This document shows positions 25,258 to 36,912 of a stretch of 64,000 bases of DNA, in pieces. Below the pieces are notes generated by a model that searched no databases, had not been told where the DNA came from, and saw only the letters and a list, made by a program, of their open reading frames with translations. Made by a program: the position numbers and the translations under genes. Source of the DNA: Pseudomonas rustica (lineage in GTDB: Bacteria; Pseudomonadota; Gammaproteobacteria; Pseudomonadales; Pseudomonadaceae); NCBI RefSeq assembly GCF_018336155.1, contig NZ_JAGYHF010000004.1, positions 372,001 through 436,000 of the forward strand, in the 5' to 3' direction. Numbering within the stretch: position 1 is the first letter of the stretch; every line of letters begins with the position of its first letter.

Positions 25258-25351
25258 TGTAGGAGATGACGAGTGAAACGAGGCTGCGATCTTTTGATCT
25301 GGTTTTTTTAAAATCAAGATCAACAGATCGCAGCGTGCCGCAGCTCCTACA
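25258..25351. repeat. Degenerate REPIN, GTAGGAG...GATC family
   Basis: The outer ends (TGTAGGAG, CAGCTCCTACA) and inner GCGATCTTTTGATCT / AGATCAACAGATCGC match the GTAGGAGCTGCCGAAGG family. The middle of the left arm is replaced by ATGACGAGTGAAACGAGG, and the right arm has GTGCC for CTTCGG. It lies between the DUF1275 gene and the tus operon promoter. Confidence 0.85.
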
Positions 25352-25425
25352 GGGATCGGGTTTACGCGATCCTTTGGCGGCCGCAATGCTTTATCATGGC
25401 CGCAGTTTTGCTGATCGAGTCCGTC

Positions 25426-25818
25426 ATGAAGTTCGCCATCGCGTTGTTTTCCGCCGCCCATGCGCCCTCCTCGCGCCGTGCCCTGCTGTTTGCGCAGGCG
25501 GCACTGGCCGGTGGGCATGAGATTGTCCGGCTGTTTTTCTACCAGGACGGCGTCTACAACGCCTCCGACGCGGTGGTCACCCCGCAGGACGAACTCGACT
25601 TGCCCAAGCAATGGCGCGCGTTTATCACCGAGCAAAAGCTCGACGGCGTGGTTTGCATCGCCGCCGCCCTGCGCCGTGGCGCCCTGAACGCGGAAGAAGC
25701 CAAGCGTTACCAGCGCGAAGCGATTTCGGTCAGCACGCCGTGGGAATTGTCCGGCCTCGGTCAGTTGCATGATGCGGTGCAAGATGCCGATCGCCTGATC
25801 TGCTTTGGAGGTGCGTGA
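25426..25818 (+). CDS. tusD: Sulfurtransferase TusD
   Basis: A 130-residue protein from the ATG at 25426; an upstream in-frame ATG at 25396 would add ten residues unlike TusD. It begins MKFAIALFSAAHAPSSRRAL, the DsrE fold start, and Cys77 in DGVVCIAAALRRG is the persulfide-carrying residue. TusD forms the TusBCD hexamer, which takes sulfur from TusA and passes it to TusE for 2-thiolation of tRNA wobble uridine, completed by MnmA. It is first of the tusDCBE-ybiB run, whose reading frames overlap or nearly touch. Confidence 0.95.
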   Translation: MKFAIALFSAAHAPSSRRALLFAQAALAGGHEIVRLFFYQDGVYNASDAVVTPQDELDLPKQWRAFITEQKLDGVVCIAAALRRGALNAEEAKRYQREAISVSTPWELSGLGQLHDAVQDADRLICFGGA

Positions 25819-25819
25819 G

Positions 25820-26176
25820 ATGGCCAAATCCCTGTTGATCATCAGCCGCCAGTCGCCATGGTCGGGCCCCGGCGCCCGCGAAGCGCTGGACATCGTGCTG
25901 GCCGGCGGCGCTTTCGATCTGCCGATCGGTTTGCTGTTTCTCGATGACGGCGTGCTGCAACTCAGCGCCGGGCAAAACGCGAAAGCGCTGCAACAGAAAG
26001 ACCTCAGCGCCAACCTGCAAGCGCTGCCGATGTTCGGCGTGGAAGAGCTGTTCTATTGCGCCGACAGCGCCAGCGCCCGCGGCCTCAGCACGTTGTCGCT
26101 GGACGAAGCCGCGCCGCTGGCCGCCGAGCAAATCACCGCCCTTATTGACCGCTACGACCAGGTGATCACCCTCTGA
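25820..26176 (+). CDS. tusC: Sulfurtransferase complex subunit TusC
   Basis: A 118-residue DsrE/DsrF-fold protein (MAKSLLIISRQSPWSGPGAR; GLLFLDDGVLQLSAGQNAKA). It is the non-catalytic central subunit of the TusBCD complex. The ATG follows the tusD stop by one base, and its own stop overlaps the tusB start in TGATG, indicating translational coupling. Length is as expected for the family. Confidence 0.94.
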   Translation: MAKSLLIISRQSPWSGPGAREALDIVLAGGAFDLPIGLLFLDDGVLQLSAGQNAKALQQKDLSANLQALPMFGVEELFYCADSASARGLSTLSLDEAAPLAAEQITALIDRYDQVITL

Positions 26177-26469
26177 TGTCGACTTTGCATGTGTTGTCTC
26201 ATTCCCCGTTCGGCGACGATCGCCTGACCAGTTGCCTGCGCGTGATCGGCGGCGCTGATGTTTTGTTGCTGTCCGGCGATGCGGTCTACGCGTTGCAACC
26301 GGGCACCGCGCCGTTCACTGCGCTGCACAACCGCCAGATCAAATTGTTCGTTCTGGCCGAAGATGCGCAGGCGCGCGCCATCCAAGTTCCAGACTGGGCC
26401 GAAGTGATCGATTACCCGGCCTTCGTCGAACTGTCGATCCATCACGACAAGGTCAACAGCTGGCTATGA
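26176..26469 (+). CDS. tusB: Sulfurtransferase complex subunit TusB
   Basis: A 97-residue DsrH-family protein. It opens with STLHVLSHSPFGDDRLTSCL and has LLSGDAVYALQPGTAP in the middle, the DsrH signature. It completes the TusBCD heterohexamer of the tRNA 2-thiouridine relay. The start overlaps the tusC stop, and the tusE ATG overlaps its stop (ATGA at 26466-26469). Confidence 0.94.
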   Translation: MSTLHVLSHSPFGDDRLTSCLRVIGGADVLLLSGDAVYALQPGTAPFTALHNRQIKLFVLAEDAQARAIQVPDWAEVIDYPAFVELSIHHDKVNSWL

Positions 26470-26801
26470 ATTCCATGACCGTCGGCGCCCGCGCCATCGA
26501 ACTGGACAAGGACGGCTTCCTCGTTGACCTCAGTGACTGGTCCCACGAGGTCGCCAGCGCCCTCGCCGCTGCCGAAGAGATTGAGTTGACCGCCGAACAC
26601 TGGGAAGTCCTCGAATTGCTGCGCAGCTTCTACGCCGAATTCCAGTTGTCCCCGGCCACGCGTCCGCTGATCAAGTACACCGGGCTGAAACTCGGTGTGG
26701 AAAAAGGCAACAGCCTGCACCTGAACCGACTGTTCAAAGGCACCCCTGCCAAACTCGCCGCAAAACTGGCGGGCCTGCCCAAACCGACGAATTGCTTATG
26801 A
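26466..26801 (+). CDS. tusE: Sulfurtransferase TusE (DsrC family)
   Basis: A 111-residue DsrC-fold protein with DKDGFLVDLSDWSHEVASAL and the conserved central WEVLELLRSFYAEFQLSPAT. The terminal Cys110 (TNCL) is the penultimate sulfur-accepting residue characteristic of TusE. It receives persulfide from TusBCD and hands it to MnmA, whose gene is also in this window at 47836. The Met at residue 4 is an alternative start. It overlaps the tusB stop and the ybiB start. Confidence 0.93.
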   Translation: MNSMTVGARAIELDKDGFLVDLSDWSHEVASALAAAEEIELTAEHWEVLELLRSFYAEFQLSPATRPLIKYTGLKLGVEKGNSLHLNRLFKGTPAKLAAKLAGLPKPTNCL

Positions 26802-27799
26802 CCGACTTTCCAGCGCTGACCCTCGAAACGCCTGCTGAACATCCATTCGCCCAATTCGTACGCATCCTCGGCAAGGGCAAACGCGGCGCCCGTGACCTGA
26901 CGCGCGAAGAAGCGCGCGAAGCCATGGGCATGGTGCTCGACGACAAGGTCGAGGACACCCAGCTCGGTGCGTTCCTGATGTTGCTGCGCCACAAGGAAGA
27001 AAGCGCCGAGGAAATGGCCGGTTTCACCGAAGCCTTGCGTGAACGCTTGCAGGCGCCGGCGCTGAACGTCGATCTGGATTGGCCGACCTACGCCGGTAAA
27101 AAGCGCCATCTGCCGTGGTATCTGCTGGCCGCCAAGTGCCTGGCGCAGAACGGCGTGCGCATCTTCATGCACGGCGGCGGCGCGCACACCGCCGGGCGGC
27201 TGTACAGCGAGCAACTGCTCGGTGAGCTGAACATTCCGTTGTGCCGCACCTGGCAGCAGGTCGGCGCGGCGCTGGACAACGGCGGCCTCGCGTTTATGCC
27301 GCTGGTGGACTGGGCGCCACAATTGCAGAACATGATCGATCTGCGCAACACCTTGGGTCTGCGCTCGCCGATTCATTCGCTGGCGCGGATTCTCAATCCA
27401 CTGGGCGCTCGCTGTGGGCTGCAAAGTATTTTCCACCCCGGCTATCAAGCGGTACACCGCGATGCCAGCGGCCTGCTCGGCGATACAGCGATTGTGGTCA
27501 AGGGCGACGGCGGCGAAATCGAGATCAACCCGGATGCCGACAGTCATCTCTACGGCACCACGGGTGGCGAAAGCTGGGACGAAGAATGGCCGCAACTGTC
27601 GGCGCAACGTCACGTCAAACCTTCATCGCTGGATATTGAGCACTTGAAAGCCGTGTGGCGCGGCGACGTGGTCGACAGCTACCCACAAATGGCGCTGATT
27701 TCGACGATGGCGCTGGCCCTGCGCGGGCTTGGCCAACCGCGTGAGCAAGCCTTCGAAACCGCCGAGCAATACTGGGCCGCGCGGGACAAATCGATTTAA
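26798..27799 (+). CDS. ybiB: YbiB/TrpD2 family nucleic acid-binding protein
   Basis: A 333-residue protein with the anthranilate phosphoribosyltransferase fold: helical N-terminus (EEAREAMGMVLDDKVEDTQL, GAFLMLLRHKEE) and central alpha/beta domain (NGVRIFMHGGGAHTAGRLYS). In TrpD a glycine-rich GTGGD would bind PRPP; here the loop reads HGGGAH, so PRPP chemistry is unlikely. Family members (E. coli YbiB) bind DNA and RNA rather than acting as enzymes. The ATG overlaps the tusE stop (ATGA), so it is translationally coupled to the thiolation relay. Confidence 0.85.
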   Translation: MTDFPALTLETPAEHPFAQFVRILGKGKRGARDLTREEAREAMGMVLDDKVEDTQLGAFLMLLRHKEESAEEMAGFTEALRERLQAPALNVDLDWPTYAGKKRHLPWYLLAAKCLAQNGVRIFMHGGGAHTAGRLYSEQLLGELNIPLCRTWQQVGAALDNGGLAFMPLVDWAPQLQNMIDLRNTLGLRSPIHSLARILNPLGARCGLQSIFHPGYQAVHRDASGLLGDTAIVVKGDGGEIEINPDADSHLYGTTGGESWDEEWPQLSAQRHVKPSSLDIEHLKAVWRGDVVDSYPQMALISTMALALRGLGQPREQAFETAEQYWAARDKSI

Positions 27800-27890
27800 C
27801 CGATCATTCACGCCCGATCTTTGCGCTTTTTGTTCGAACTCACAGGAATAGACTCGACTCCAACGTTTACTGATTTACGGAGTCTTGATC

Positions 27891-28892
27891 ATGGGTTTAC
27901 TCGTCGATGGCCACTGGCAGGACAAGTGGTACGAAAGCAGCAAAGACGGCGCGTTCCAGCGCGAACAGGCACAACGCCGTAACTGGGTGACCGCCAACGG
28001 CGAGCCTGGCCCGAGCGGTGAAGGTGGTTTTGCCGCCGAGGCCGGTCGCTATCACCTCTACGTGTCACTCGCCTGTCCATGGGCACATCGCACGCTGATC
28101 CTGCGCAAACTCAAAGGTCTGGAAAGTCTGATCGACGTTTCGGTGGTCAGTTGGTTGATGCTGGAAAACGGCTGGACGTTCGACAAAGCGCTGGGCTCGA
28201 CTGGCGACAAACTCGATGGCTTTGAATTCATGCATCAGCGCTACACCGCTGACACCGCCGACTACACCGGCCGCGTCACCGTGCCGGTGCTGTGGGACAA
28301 AAAGCTCAAACGCATCGTCAGTAATGAATCAGCGGAGATCATCCGCATGTTCAACAGCGCGTTTGATGGTCTGACTGGCAATGAGCTGGACTTCTACCCG
28401 GCGCCACTGCGCAGCGAGATCGATGCGCTGAACGATCGAATCTATCCAGCCGTAAACAACGGCGTGTACCGCGCCGGGTTTGCCACGTCGCAACAGGCCT
28501 ATGAACAAGCGTTCGATGAGGTGTTTGCTGAGCTCGATCATCTGGAGCGGGTTTTAGGTGCGAATCGCTATCTGACCGGCGAGTACCTGACCGAAGCCGA
28601 TGTGCGCCTGTTCACCACGATGATCCGTTTTGACGCGGTGTATCACGGGCACTTCAAGTGCAATCTGCGACGGATTGCCGATTACCCGAACCTGTCGAAC
28701 TGGTTGCGTGAGGTGTATCAGCTGCCGGGGATTGGCGAGACAGTGGATTTTCAGCACATCAAGAACCACTACTACGGCAGCCACAAGACCATCAACCCGA
28801 CGGGGGTTGTGCCGAAGGGGCCGGAGCAGGATTTCACGGCGGCCCATGATCGGGCGCGGTTGGGCGGCAAAGGGGTTTGGTTGAAGGGCTAA
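27891..28892 (+). CDS. Glutathionyl-hydroquinone reductase (Xi-class glutathione S-transferase)
   Basis: A 333-residue protein from the ATG at 27891, preceded by ACGGAG. Catalytic Cys62 is in the CPWAHR motif of the thioredoxin-like N-domain, exactly as in E. coli YqjG and PcpF. The C-terminal helical GST domain includes RYLTGEYLTEADVRLFTTMI. The enzyme reduces glutathionyl-hydroquinones to hydroquinones using glutathione, in the cytosol. It is monocistronic, separated from cysG by a REPIN. The gene name used varies (yqjG, ecm4). Confidence 0.92.
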   Translation: MGLLVDGHWQDKWYESSKDGAFQREQAQRRNWVTANGEPGPSGEGGFAAEAGRYHLYVSLACPWAHRTLILRKLKGLESLIDVSVVSWLMLENGWTFDKALGSTGDKLDGFEFMHQRYTADTADYTGRVTVPVLWDKKLKRIVSNESAEIIRMFNSAFDGLTGNELDFYPAPLRSEIDALNDRIYPAVNNGVYRAGFATSQQAYEQAFDEVFAELDHLERVLGANRYLTGEYLTEADVRLFTTMIRFDAVYHGHFKCNLRRIADYPNLSNWLREVYQLPGIGETVDFQHIKNHYYGSHKTINPTGVVPKGPEQDFTAAHDRARLGGKGVWLKG

Positions 28893-28901
28893 CAGCAAAA
28901 A

Positions 28902-28982
28902 TCAAAAGATCGCAGCCTTCGGCAGCTCCTACATGAGAATGCGTTCTCTGTAGGAGCTGCCGAAGGCTGCGATCTTTTGATC
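28902..28982. repeat. REPIN, GTAGGAGCTGCCGAAGG family (outward-facing)
   Basis: A reverse REP (ATCAAAAGATCGCAGCCTTC) and a forward REP (TGTAGGAGCTGCCGAAGGCT) are separated by a 15 bp spacer, giving a perfect long palindrome. It fills the space between the convergent glutathionyl-hydroquinone reductase and cysG genes, ending 4 bp before the cysG stop. Confidence 0.94.
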
Positions 28983-28986
28983 TGAC

Positions 28987-30381
28987 TCAGACCTGCGCCT
29001 GAGCCCCTTCAAACCACGCCAGTTTCTCGCGCAGTTGCACCACTTCCCCCACGATCACCAATGTCGGCGCATGCACTTCATGCTCCGACACCATGCGTGG
29101 CAGATCCGCCAGCGTGCCGGTAAAGACCCGCTGATTGACCGTGGTGCCCTGCTGAATCAATGCCGCCGGGGTATCCGCCGCGCGACCGTGCTTGATCAGT
29201 TGTTCGCAGATCACCGGCAAGCCCACCAGGCCCATGTAGAACACCAACGTCTGCGCCGGGGCGACGAGGTCGGCCCAGGGCAGATCGGTGGAGCCGTCCT
29301 TCAAATGCCCGGTGACAAAGCGCACTGACTGCGCGTAATCACGATGGGTCAGCGGAATCCCGGCATACGCCGCGCAACCACTGGCTGCGGTAATCCCAGG
29401 CACCACCTGAAATGGAATCCCGTGGGCCGCCAGTTCTTCGATCTCTTCGCCGCCACGGCCGAAGATAAACGGATCACCGCCCTTCAAGCGCACCACACGC
29501 TTACCGGCCTTGGCCAGATCGACCAGTTGCTGGTTGATCTGATCCTGCGGCACGGCGTGATCTGAACGGCGCTTGCCGACATACACGCGCTCGGCATCGC
29601 GACGGCACAACTCAAGAATCGCTGGCGCAACCAACCGGTCGTACAACACCACGTCGGCTTGCTGCATCAGACGCAAAGCCTTGAACGTCAGCAGATCCGG
29701 ATCACCCGGCCCTGCGCCGACCAAATACACTTCACCGGTGGTCACGGTCGCTTCGCCATCAATCTTGGCTTGCAACAGACGCTCGGCCTCGGCGCCCTGC
29801 CCGGCCAGTTGGCGGTCGGCAATCGGCCCTTGGAACACATCCTCCCAGAATCCGCGACGCTGCTGCACATCCGGAAACAGGCTTTTCACCTGATTACGGA
29901 AACGTGCGGCGAGCCCGGCCAATTGGCCGTAAGTCGAGGGAATCCAGGTTTCGATCTTGGCGCGAATCAGTCGCGCCAGCACCGGCGCGTCGCCACCGCT
30001 GGACACGGCGATGATCAGCGGCGAGCGATCGACGATCGCCGGGAAGATCACGCTGCACAAGGCAGGCGCGTCGACCACGTTGACCGGCACACAACGCTTG
30101 TGAGCATCGGTGGAGACTTGTGCGTTCAGCGTTTCATCGTCGGTGGCGGCGATGATCAGCCCGCAACCGTCCAGATCCGCCTCGACGTAACCGCGCAACA
30201 GGCATTCGCCGCCGGAAGCTGCGACCAGCTCACGCAGCTGCGATTCGATTTCAGGTGCGACCACCCGCAGCAGCGCACCGGCATCGGCCAGCAGGCGGGA
30301 TTTGCGCAAGGCAATTTCCCCCCCACCGACGACCAACACACGACTGCCGCGCAGGTTGTGAAACAGCGGCAGATATTTCAT
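28987..30381 (-). CDS. cysG: Siroheme synthase (multifunctional CysG)
   Basis: A 464-residue fusion. Residues 1-210 are the precorrin-2 dehydrogenase/sirohydrochlorin ferrochelatase half ([23 protein letters not shown] site). Residues 215-460 are uroporphyrinogen-III C-methyltransferase ([33 protein letters not shown]). Together they turn uroporphyrinogen III into siroheme for sulfite and nitrite reductases. It is the last gene of the rarA-crcB-serS-cysG minus-strand run, with its ATG directly after the serS stop. Cotranscription with serS is the common Pseudomonas arrangement. Confidence 0.96.
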   Translation of the reverse strand: MKYLPLFHNLRGSRVLVVGGGEIALRKSRLLADAGALLRVVAPEIESQLRELVAASGGECLLRGYVEADLDGCGLIIAATDDETLNAQVSTDAHKRCVPVNVVDAPALCSVIFPAIVDRSPLIIAVSSGGDAPVLARLIRAKIETWIPSTYGQLAGLAARFRNQVKSLFPDVQQRRGFWEDVFQGPIADRQLAGQGAEAERLLQAKIDGEATVTTGEVYLVGAGPGDPDLLTFKALRLMQQADVVLYDRLVAPAILELCRRDAERVYVGKRRSDHAVPQDQINQQLVDLAKAGKRVVRLKGGDPFIFGRGGEEIEELAAHGIPFQVVPGITAASGCAAYAGIPLTHRDYAQSVRFVTGHLKDGSTDLPWADLVAPAQTLVFYMGLVGLPVICEQLIKHGRAADTPAALIQQGTTVNQRVFTGTLADLPRMVSEHEVHAPTLVIVGEVVQLREKLAWFEGAQAQV

Positions 30382-31674
<1,293 letters not shown>

Positions 31675-31677
31675 TTA

Positions 31678-32052
31678 TCAAAGTTTGGTCAAAGACAGGC
31701 CAGCCCACGTCGCGAGCAGCCCGCCGAATACGCTGAGTGCCGCATAGCCCAAGGCCAGCGGCACTTGCCCGCTTTCCAGCAGGCGCACCGTATCCAGTGA
31801 AAAGGATGAAAAAGTCGTCAGCCCCCCGAGGAAGCCGACCATCAACCCGGCACGCACCTCGATCGGCACTTCCGGGCGTATCAAAAACAGGCCGTACAAC
31901 ACGCCAATCAGCAGGCAGCCCACGATATTAACGGCCAGCGTCGCGGTATAGAAGTGCCGCGGCCAATTGGCGTTGATCCAATTGCCGGTGGCGAAGCGCA
32001 ACAAAGTGCCAGCAACGCCGCCGGCAGAAACCGCGATGATCAATGGAAGCAC
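31678..32052 (-). CDS. crcB: Fluoride exporter CrcB/Fluc
   Basis: A 124-residue four-helix membrane protein with the family motif [13 protein letters not shown] in helix 3 and [13 protein letters not shown] near the N-terminus. It works as a dual-topology dimer with two fluoride pores. The start is GTG: the rarA stop TAG and this GTG share their G (TAGTG), so translation is coupled. No fluoride riboswitch was seen upstream, since the upstream sequence is rarA coding. Confidence 0.92.
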   Translation of the reverse strand: MLPLIIAVSAGGVAGTLLRFATGNWINANWPRHFYTATLAVNIVGCLLIGVLYGLFLIRPEVPIEVRAGLMVGFLGGLTTFSSFSLDTVRLLESGQVPLALGYAALSVFGGLLATWAGLSLTKL

Positions 32053-33377
32053 TATTTTCTCCGCTGCCGAGGGCTTAAACGATCGAGTTGGGCGAGGTGG
32101 TTGAGCTTCTCGCCGATCTTCAACTCCAGGCCGCGCGGCACCGGTTGGTAGAACGGGATCGGGTCGAGTTCGTCCGGGAAATAGTCTTCGCCGGCGGCAT
32201 AAGCGTCCGGTTCATCGTGGGCGTAACGGTATTCGTCGCCGTAGCCCAACTGTTTCATCAGTTTGGTCGGCGCGTTGCGCAGATGCAGCGGCACTTCCAG
32301 CGAACCGTGTTCGGCGGCGGCGCGCAGGGCAGTTTTGAAACCCATGTACACCGCGTTGCTTTTCGGCGCGCAGGCCAGATAGGTGATGGCTTGCGCCACG
32401 GCCAATTCGCCCTCCGGACTGCCGAGGCGCTCCTGCACTTCCCACGCAGCGAGGCACAGGCTCAGCGCGCGCGGGTCGGCATTGCCGATGTCTTCGCTGG
32501 CCATGCGCACCACGCGCCGGGCCAGGTACAGCGGATCGCAACCACCGTCGATCATCCGCGCGAACCAGTACAGCGCGCCGTCGGGGTTGGAACCGCGTAC
32601 CGATTTGTGCAGCGCCGAGATCTGGTCGTAGAACGCTTCGCCGCCCTTGTCGAAGCGCCGACGCGTATCGCCGAGCAGACTCTGCAGCAGATCAATGCCC
32701 ATCTCGCTGTTGTCGTCGGCCAGGTCGGAGGCGTTTTCCAGCAGATTAAGCAAACGCCGGCCATCGCCATCGGCGGCGGACAGCAGCATCTGGAAACCTT
32801 CGTCGCTGAGGGTCAGATTGCGCTTGCCCAGCCCGCGCTCTTCGGTGAGCGCGCGGTGCACCAGTTTGCGCAGCGCCGCTTCGTCGAGGCTTTTCAGCAC
32901 GTAGACGCGGGCCCGCGACAACAAGGCGTTATTGAGTTCGAACGAAGGGTTTTCGGTGGTGGCGCCGATGAAGATCAGCGTGCCGTCTTCAACGTACGGC
33001 AGGAATGCGTCCTGCTGCGACTTGTTGAAACGGTGGACTTCATCGACGAACAGAATTGTGCGCTTGCCGTATTGGCCAGCCTGCTGCTTGGCGATTTCAA
33101 CCGCCTGACGAATCTCTTTGACCCCGGCGAGTACCGCCGAAACCGTTTCGAAGTGCGCGTCCGAGACTTCCGCGAGCAACCGCGCCAACGTAGTTTTACC
33201 CACGCCCGGCGGCCCCCAGAAAATCATCGAATGCAGGGCTCCCTGCTCCAGCGCCTCACGCAGAGGCTTGCCGCGAGCGAGCACGTGCTCCTGACCGACG
33301 TACTCATCCAGATTGGTCGCCCGCAAACGCGCGGCCAGTGGCTGGGCAATCGGTGCACTGCGAAACAGATCCATCAC
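32052..33377 (-). CDS. rarA: Replication-associated recombination protein A (MgsA)
   Basis: A 441-residue AAA+ protein. Walker A is [12 protein letters not shown] near residue 55; Walker B is [20 protein letters not shown]. Sensor 1 ([20 protein letters not shown]) and the C-terminal tetramerisation domain ([15 protein letters not shown]) follow. RarA acts at stalled replication forks with SSB and relates to clamp-loader ATPases. It lies downstream of lolA, separated by 147 bp that include a REPIN. Its stop overlaps crcB. Confidence 0.96.
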   Translation of the reverse strand: MMDLFRSAPIAQPLAARLRATNLDEYVGQEHVLARGKPLREALEQGALHSMIFWGPPGVGKTTLARLLAEVSDAHFETVSAVLAGVKEIRQAVEIAKQQAGQYGKRTILFVDEVHRFNKSQQDAFLPYVEDGTLIFIGATTENPSFELNNALLSRARVYVLKSLDEAALRKLVHRALTEERGLGKRNLTLSDEGFQMLLSAADGDGRRLLNLLENASDLADDNSEMGIDLLQSLLGDTRRRFDKGGEAFYDQISALHKSVRGSNPDGALYWFARMIDGGCDPLYLARRVVRMASEDIGNADPRALSLCLAAWEVQERLGSPEGELAVAQAITYLACAPKSNAVYMGFKTALRAAAEHGSLEVPLHLRNAPTKLMKQLGYGDEYRYAHDEPDAYAAGEDYFPDELDPIPFYQPVPRGLELKIGEKLNHLAQLDRLSPRQRRK

Positions 33378-33423
33378 GTAGCGTTGAAACCTCTATTTGA
33401 ATCCGGTCGATCAGATGGCCATT

Positions 33424-33512
33424 GTGGGAGCGGGCTTGCTCGCGAAAGCGGTATGTCAGACAACTATTTTGTTGAATGTTAAATCGCATTCGCGAGCAAG
33501 CCCGCTCCCACA
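33424..33512. repeat. REPIN, GTGGGAGCGGGCTTGCTCGCG family
   Basis: A forward arm (TGTGGGAGCGGGCTTGCTCG) and a reverse arm (CGCGAGCAAGCCCGCTCCCA) are separated by about 38 bp. It lies between lolA and rarA, which are read in the same direction, so it is a transcribed intergenic hairpin that may separate or stabilise the two messages. Confidence 0.94.
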
Positions 33513-33524
33513 GGATTTTGCATT

Positions 33525-34145
33525 TTACTCTTGGATCACATCCGCACCCTTGGGGATGTCGAACTTGAACTTGGAGGCCGGTACCGGCTCGTTGGCCTTC
33601 ACCCCGGTGAACAGGATGTTGGTGCGTTGGCCGACGCTGTCGATCAGTTGCATGTCGTTGAGCAAACCGTTGCGGAACGACAGGCGCAGGTTGTCGAACA
33701 GGGTGTCTTTGGTTTTCGGCTTCAGCGTGAAGTCGATCACGCCGCCCGCTTCTTTCGCGGTGATGTCGAAGCTCTGGCTGATCTTCGACACGTCACCGGA
33801 CAGCAACAGCGCCGGGGTCTGGGTCAGACGCTCGTCGAGTTTCTTGATGGTCGCCTGTTCCAGATCCGGATCCCACAGGGTGACTTTCTTGCCGTCGGAA
33901 ACCATGGTCTGCTCGGCCGGCGCGTTGGTGTGCCAGTAGAACAGGCCCGGGCGCTGCAGGGTCATGTTGCCGGTGGTTTCCTGCAACTGGGTGCCGCCGC
34001 CGTCGAGGGTCAGCTGCGAGAAGTTGGCGGTCAGGGTTTTCGATGTTTCCAGCAATTGGGTCAGACGCGCCACGTCCTTGTCATCGGCGTGAGCCGTGAG
34101 GGTGGTCAACGCCAGTACTGGCAACAGCATGCGGATAAGACGCAT
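33525..34145 (-). CDS. lolA: Outer membrane lipoprotein carrier protein LolA
   Basis: A 206-residue protein from the ATG at 34145, which begins the signal peptide [20 protein letters not shown]. The frame is open further up into the ftsK spacer but without a signal. [20 protein letters not shown] and [20 protein letters not shown] are the half-barrel signature. LolA ferries lipoproteins across the periplasm from LolCDE to LolB. The gene follows ftsK by 67 bp, as in other Pseudomonas. Confidence 0.95.
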   Translation of the reverse strand: MRLIRMLLPVLALTTLTAHADDKDVARLTQLLETSKTLTANFSQLTLDGGGTQLQETTGNMTLQRPGLFYWHTNAPAEQTMVSDGKKVTLWDPDLEQATIKKLDERLTQTPALLLSGDVSKISQSFDITAKEAGGVIDFTLKPKTKDTLFDNLRLSFRNGLLNDMQLIDSVGQRTNILFTGVKANEPVPASKFKFDIPKGADVIQE

Positions 34146-34212
34146 GGGAGTCCTCTTGAATACTCGTTGGGAGAGCGGCGGAACATCATTGTCCCGCCTC
34201 TTGCTTCTGGCT

Positions 34213-36615
34213 TCAGTCGCGAACCGGGCCCGGGGCCAGGACTTCACGCGAACCGTTGGTGTTCATTGAGGTGACGACCCCGGCCATTTCCATGGCTTCG
34301 ATCATCCGGGCGGCGCGGTTGTAGCCGATCTTCAGCTTGCGCTGCACAGCGGAAATCGAGGCGCGACGGCTTTCGAGGACGAATTGCACCGCTTCGTCAT
34401 ACAGCGCGTCAGCTTCCGGATCATCGCCGCCACCGCTGCTGCCTTCAAAGCCGCTGCCCGCCTCTTCGACACCGTTGAGGATGTCGTCGTTGTATTCAGG
34501 AGCGCCGCGCAGTTTCCACGCTTCCACCACACGGTGAACTTCTTCGTCGGAGACGAACGCGCCGTGAACCCGGATCGGCAGGCTGGTGCCCGGCGGCATG
34601 TAAAGCATGTCACCGTGGCCGAGCAATTGTTCGGCGCCGCCCTGATCGATGATCGTCCGGGAGTCGATCTTGCTCGACACCTGGAACGCCATGCGCGTCG
34701 GAATGTTCGCTTTGATCAAACCGGTGATCACGTCCACCGACGGCCGCTGAGTCGCGAGGATCAAGTGAATACCGGCCGCACGCGCCTTCTGCGCAATACG
34801 AGCGATCAGTTCTTCAACCTTCTTGCCGACGATCATCATCATGTCGGCGAATTCGTCGACGACCACGACGATGGTCGGCAGCTTCTGCAACAGCGGTGCT
34901 TCGTCGTGGATGCTTTCGCGCTTGTACAGCGGATCGCTCAACGGCTCGCCGGCGTCCTGCGCTTCCTTGACCTTGGCGTTGAAGCCGGACAGGTTACGCA
35001 CGCCCATCTTCGCCATGAGCTTATAGCGGCGTTCCATCTCGGCAACGCTCCAGCGCAGGGCGTTGGCAGCGTCCTTCATGTCGGTCACGACCGGGCACAG
35101 CAGGTGCGGAATGCCTTCGTAGATCGACAGTTCCAACATCTTCGGGTCGATCATGATCAGCTTGGCGTCTTCCGGGCCGGACTTGAACAGGATCGACAGG
35201 ATCATCGCGTTCACGCCCACCGACTTACCGGAACCGGTCGTACCGGCCACCAGCAAGTGCGGCATTTTCGCCAGGTCAGTGATGACCGGCTTACCGCCGA
35301 TGTCATGGCCCAGCGCCAGAGTGACCGGCGATTTGAAGTTGTCGTACTCAGGCGTCGACAGCACTTCGGAGAAACGCACGATCTGCCGGTCTTCGTTGGG
35401 AATCTCGATACCGACCGTGGTCTTGCCCGGAATCACCTCAACCACCCGCACACTGGTCACGGCCAGCGAACGCGCAAGGTCTTTGGCGAGGTTGGCGATG
35501 CGGCTGACTTTGACGCCGGCGGCAGGCTGAATTTCGTAACGGGTAATCACCGGACCCGGGTGGATCGAGTCGACGGTCACTTCAACACCGAATTCCTTGA
35601 GCTTGATCTCCAGCAAGTGGCCGACCGCTGCCAGGGATTCCGGCGAGTAATTAAGTTGTTTCTTTTCCGCCGGATCGAGGATCGAGATCGGCGGCAAGGT
35701 GCCTTCCACGGCGCTGTCGACGAACAACGGCACCTGTTTCTCTTTCTGCACACGCTTGCTTGGCTCAGGCGCTTTGGCCGGCGCCGGAGCGATGACTGGC
35801 GGAACCTGTTTCTCGCGGTCGGACATGTGCTTGCTCAGCGCTTGCTCACGTTCGATCAGGCGTTCTTTGACTTTGGCCTGCTCGCGCTTGTCGGTCACCG
35901 TCGGCGCGACCACGTCGTGCACGCGATCATCGACCTCACGCAGTTGCGCGACCAGTTGCTTGCGCTCAGTACGCGCCGACCACCAGCGATTGAGCGCGCC
36001 CTGGAACAGTTCAAACAGGTCGAGGGTGATCTTGCCGGTGATGTCCATCACCTTGAACCACGACAGGTCGGTGAACACCGTCAGACCAAACAGGAACAGC
36101 GCGATGAACAACAACGTGCTGCCCTGAATGTTCAGCGCGTTCTTCGCCAGATTGCCGAGGCTTTCGCCCAACGCACCACCGGCACCGGCCGGCAGACCCG
36201 ACGCGGCATGGAAATGCAGATGCGCCAGCGCAGCGCCGGACAGCACCAGAAACACCAGACCGATCAGGCGCCAGGAGAACAGCCAGCCGCTCCACTGCCA
36301 CGGTTCGTGGCGTTGACGGAAGATCTGATAAGCCTTGATCGCCAGCAGCAACGGGAAGATGTAGGCGAAGTAACCCAGCACCATAAACAGGATGTCAGCG
36401 CTGTAGGAGCCCGCCGGGCCGCCGAAATTCTGTACGTCGTCGATCTTGCTGTTGTGGCTCCAGCCCGGATCGTCCTTGCCGTAGGTGAGCAAGGCCATCA
36501 TCAGGAACAGGCACAAAGCGCCGATGGCGATCAATGCACCTTCCTTGAGCCGGTAGTGCAACTGTTGGCGCCAGAGCGGAACGACTGTTTTGGGTGCTGC
36601 GGTGGATTTCTTCAA
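34213..36615 (-). CDS. ftsK: DNA translocase FtsK, TTG start
   Basis: An 800-residue protein. I choose the TTG at 36615: it yields [20 protein letters not shown] and has AGGAAA eight bases ahead, whereas the earlier ATG at 36678 adds residues unlike FtsK. Residues about 25-200 contain four membrane helices; a variable linker follows (about 205-320, Ala/Pro/Lys-rich). The motor has Walker [16 protein letters not shown] and Walker [15 protein letters not shown]. The C-terminal gamma winged helix ([20 protein letters not shown]) reads KOPS sites. It pumps chromosome termini through the septum and activates XerCD. Confidence 0.96.
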   Translation of the reverse strand: MKKSTAAPKTVVPLWRQQLHYRLKEGALIAIGALCLFLMMALLTYGKDDPGWSHNSKIDDVQNFGGPAGSYSADILFMVLGYFAYIFPLLLAIKAYQIFRQRHEPWQWSGWLFSWRLIGLVFLVLSGAALAHLHFHAASGLPAGAGGALGESLGNLAKNALNIQGSTLLFIALFLFGLTVFTDLSWFKVMDITGKITLDLFELFQGALNRWWSARTERKQLVAQLREVDDRVHDVVAPTVTDKREQAKVKERLIEREQALSKHMSDREKQVPPVIAPAPAKAPEPSKRVQKEKQVPLFVDSAVEGTLPPISILDPAEKKQLNYSPESLAAVGHLLEIKLKEFGVEVTVDSIHPGPVITRYEIQPAAGVKVSRIANLAKDLARSLAVTSVRVVEVIPGKTTVGIEIPNEDRQIVRFSEVLSTPEYDNFKSPVTLALGHDIGGKPVITDLAKMPHLLVAGTTGSGKSVGVNAMILSILFKSGPEDAKLIMIDPKMLELSIYEGIPHLLCPVVTDMKDAANALRWSVAEMERRYKLMAKMGVRNLSGFNAKVKEAQDAGEPLSDPLYKRESIHDEAPLLQKLPTIVVVVDEFADMMMIVGKKVEELIARIAQKARAAGIHLILATQRPSVDVITGLIKANIPTRMAFQVSSKIDSRTIIDQGGAEQLLGHGDMLYMPPGTSLPIRVHGAFVSDEEVHRVVEAWKLRGAPEYNDDILNGVEEAGSGFEGSSGGGDDPEADALYDEAVQFVLESRRASISAVQRKLKIGYNRAARMIEAMEMAGVVTSMNTNGSREVLAPGPVRD

Positions 36616-36912
36616 AACGCTACTTTTCCTGCGCCAATGGCGCGTCCATCTATTGAATGACGATAAAAAACTGCCCAATCCAGGCAGGTAACAAAGTGAA
36701 CGAGCGCAACTGAGACTACTTTTAACACTGCGCCGTGGCTTTTAAAAACACGGCACAACGCGAATATTCTGTAACAGCCCGGCATTGTACGGGTTTGTAC
36801 GTGCGATGCCATGCTTCAAACCCCAGGGTAAAGCATAGTCAAGCACACAAAACCCGTGGGCCAATTTGAGCATGCATTACCTTTTGTGACAAAGGCTTAT
36901 GAGGTGTATTTG

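Noticed and set aside
34384-36660. A 758-codon open frame on the plus strand opposite ftsK
   Set aside because: It is an antisense shadow of high-GC ftsK; the product is rich in His, Arg and Gln with no domain or start signal.
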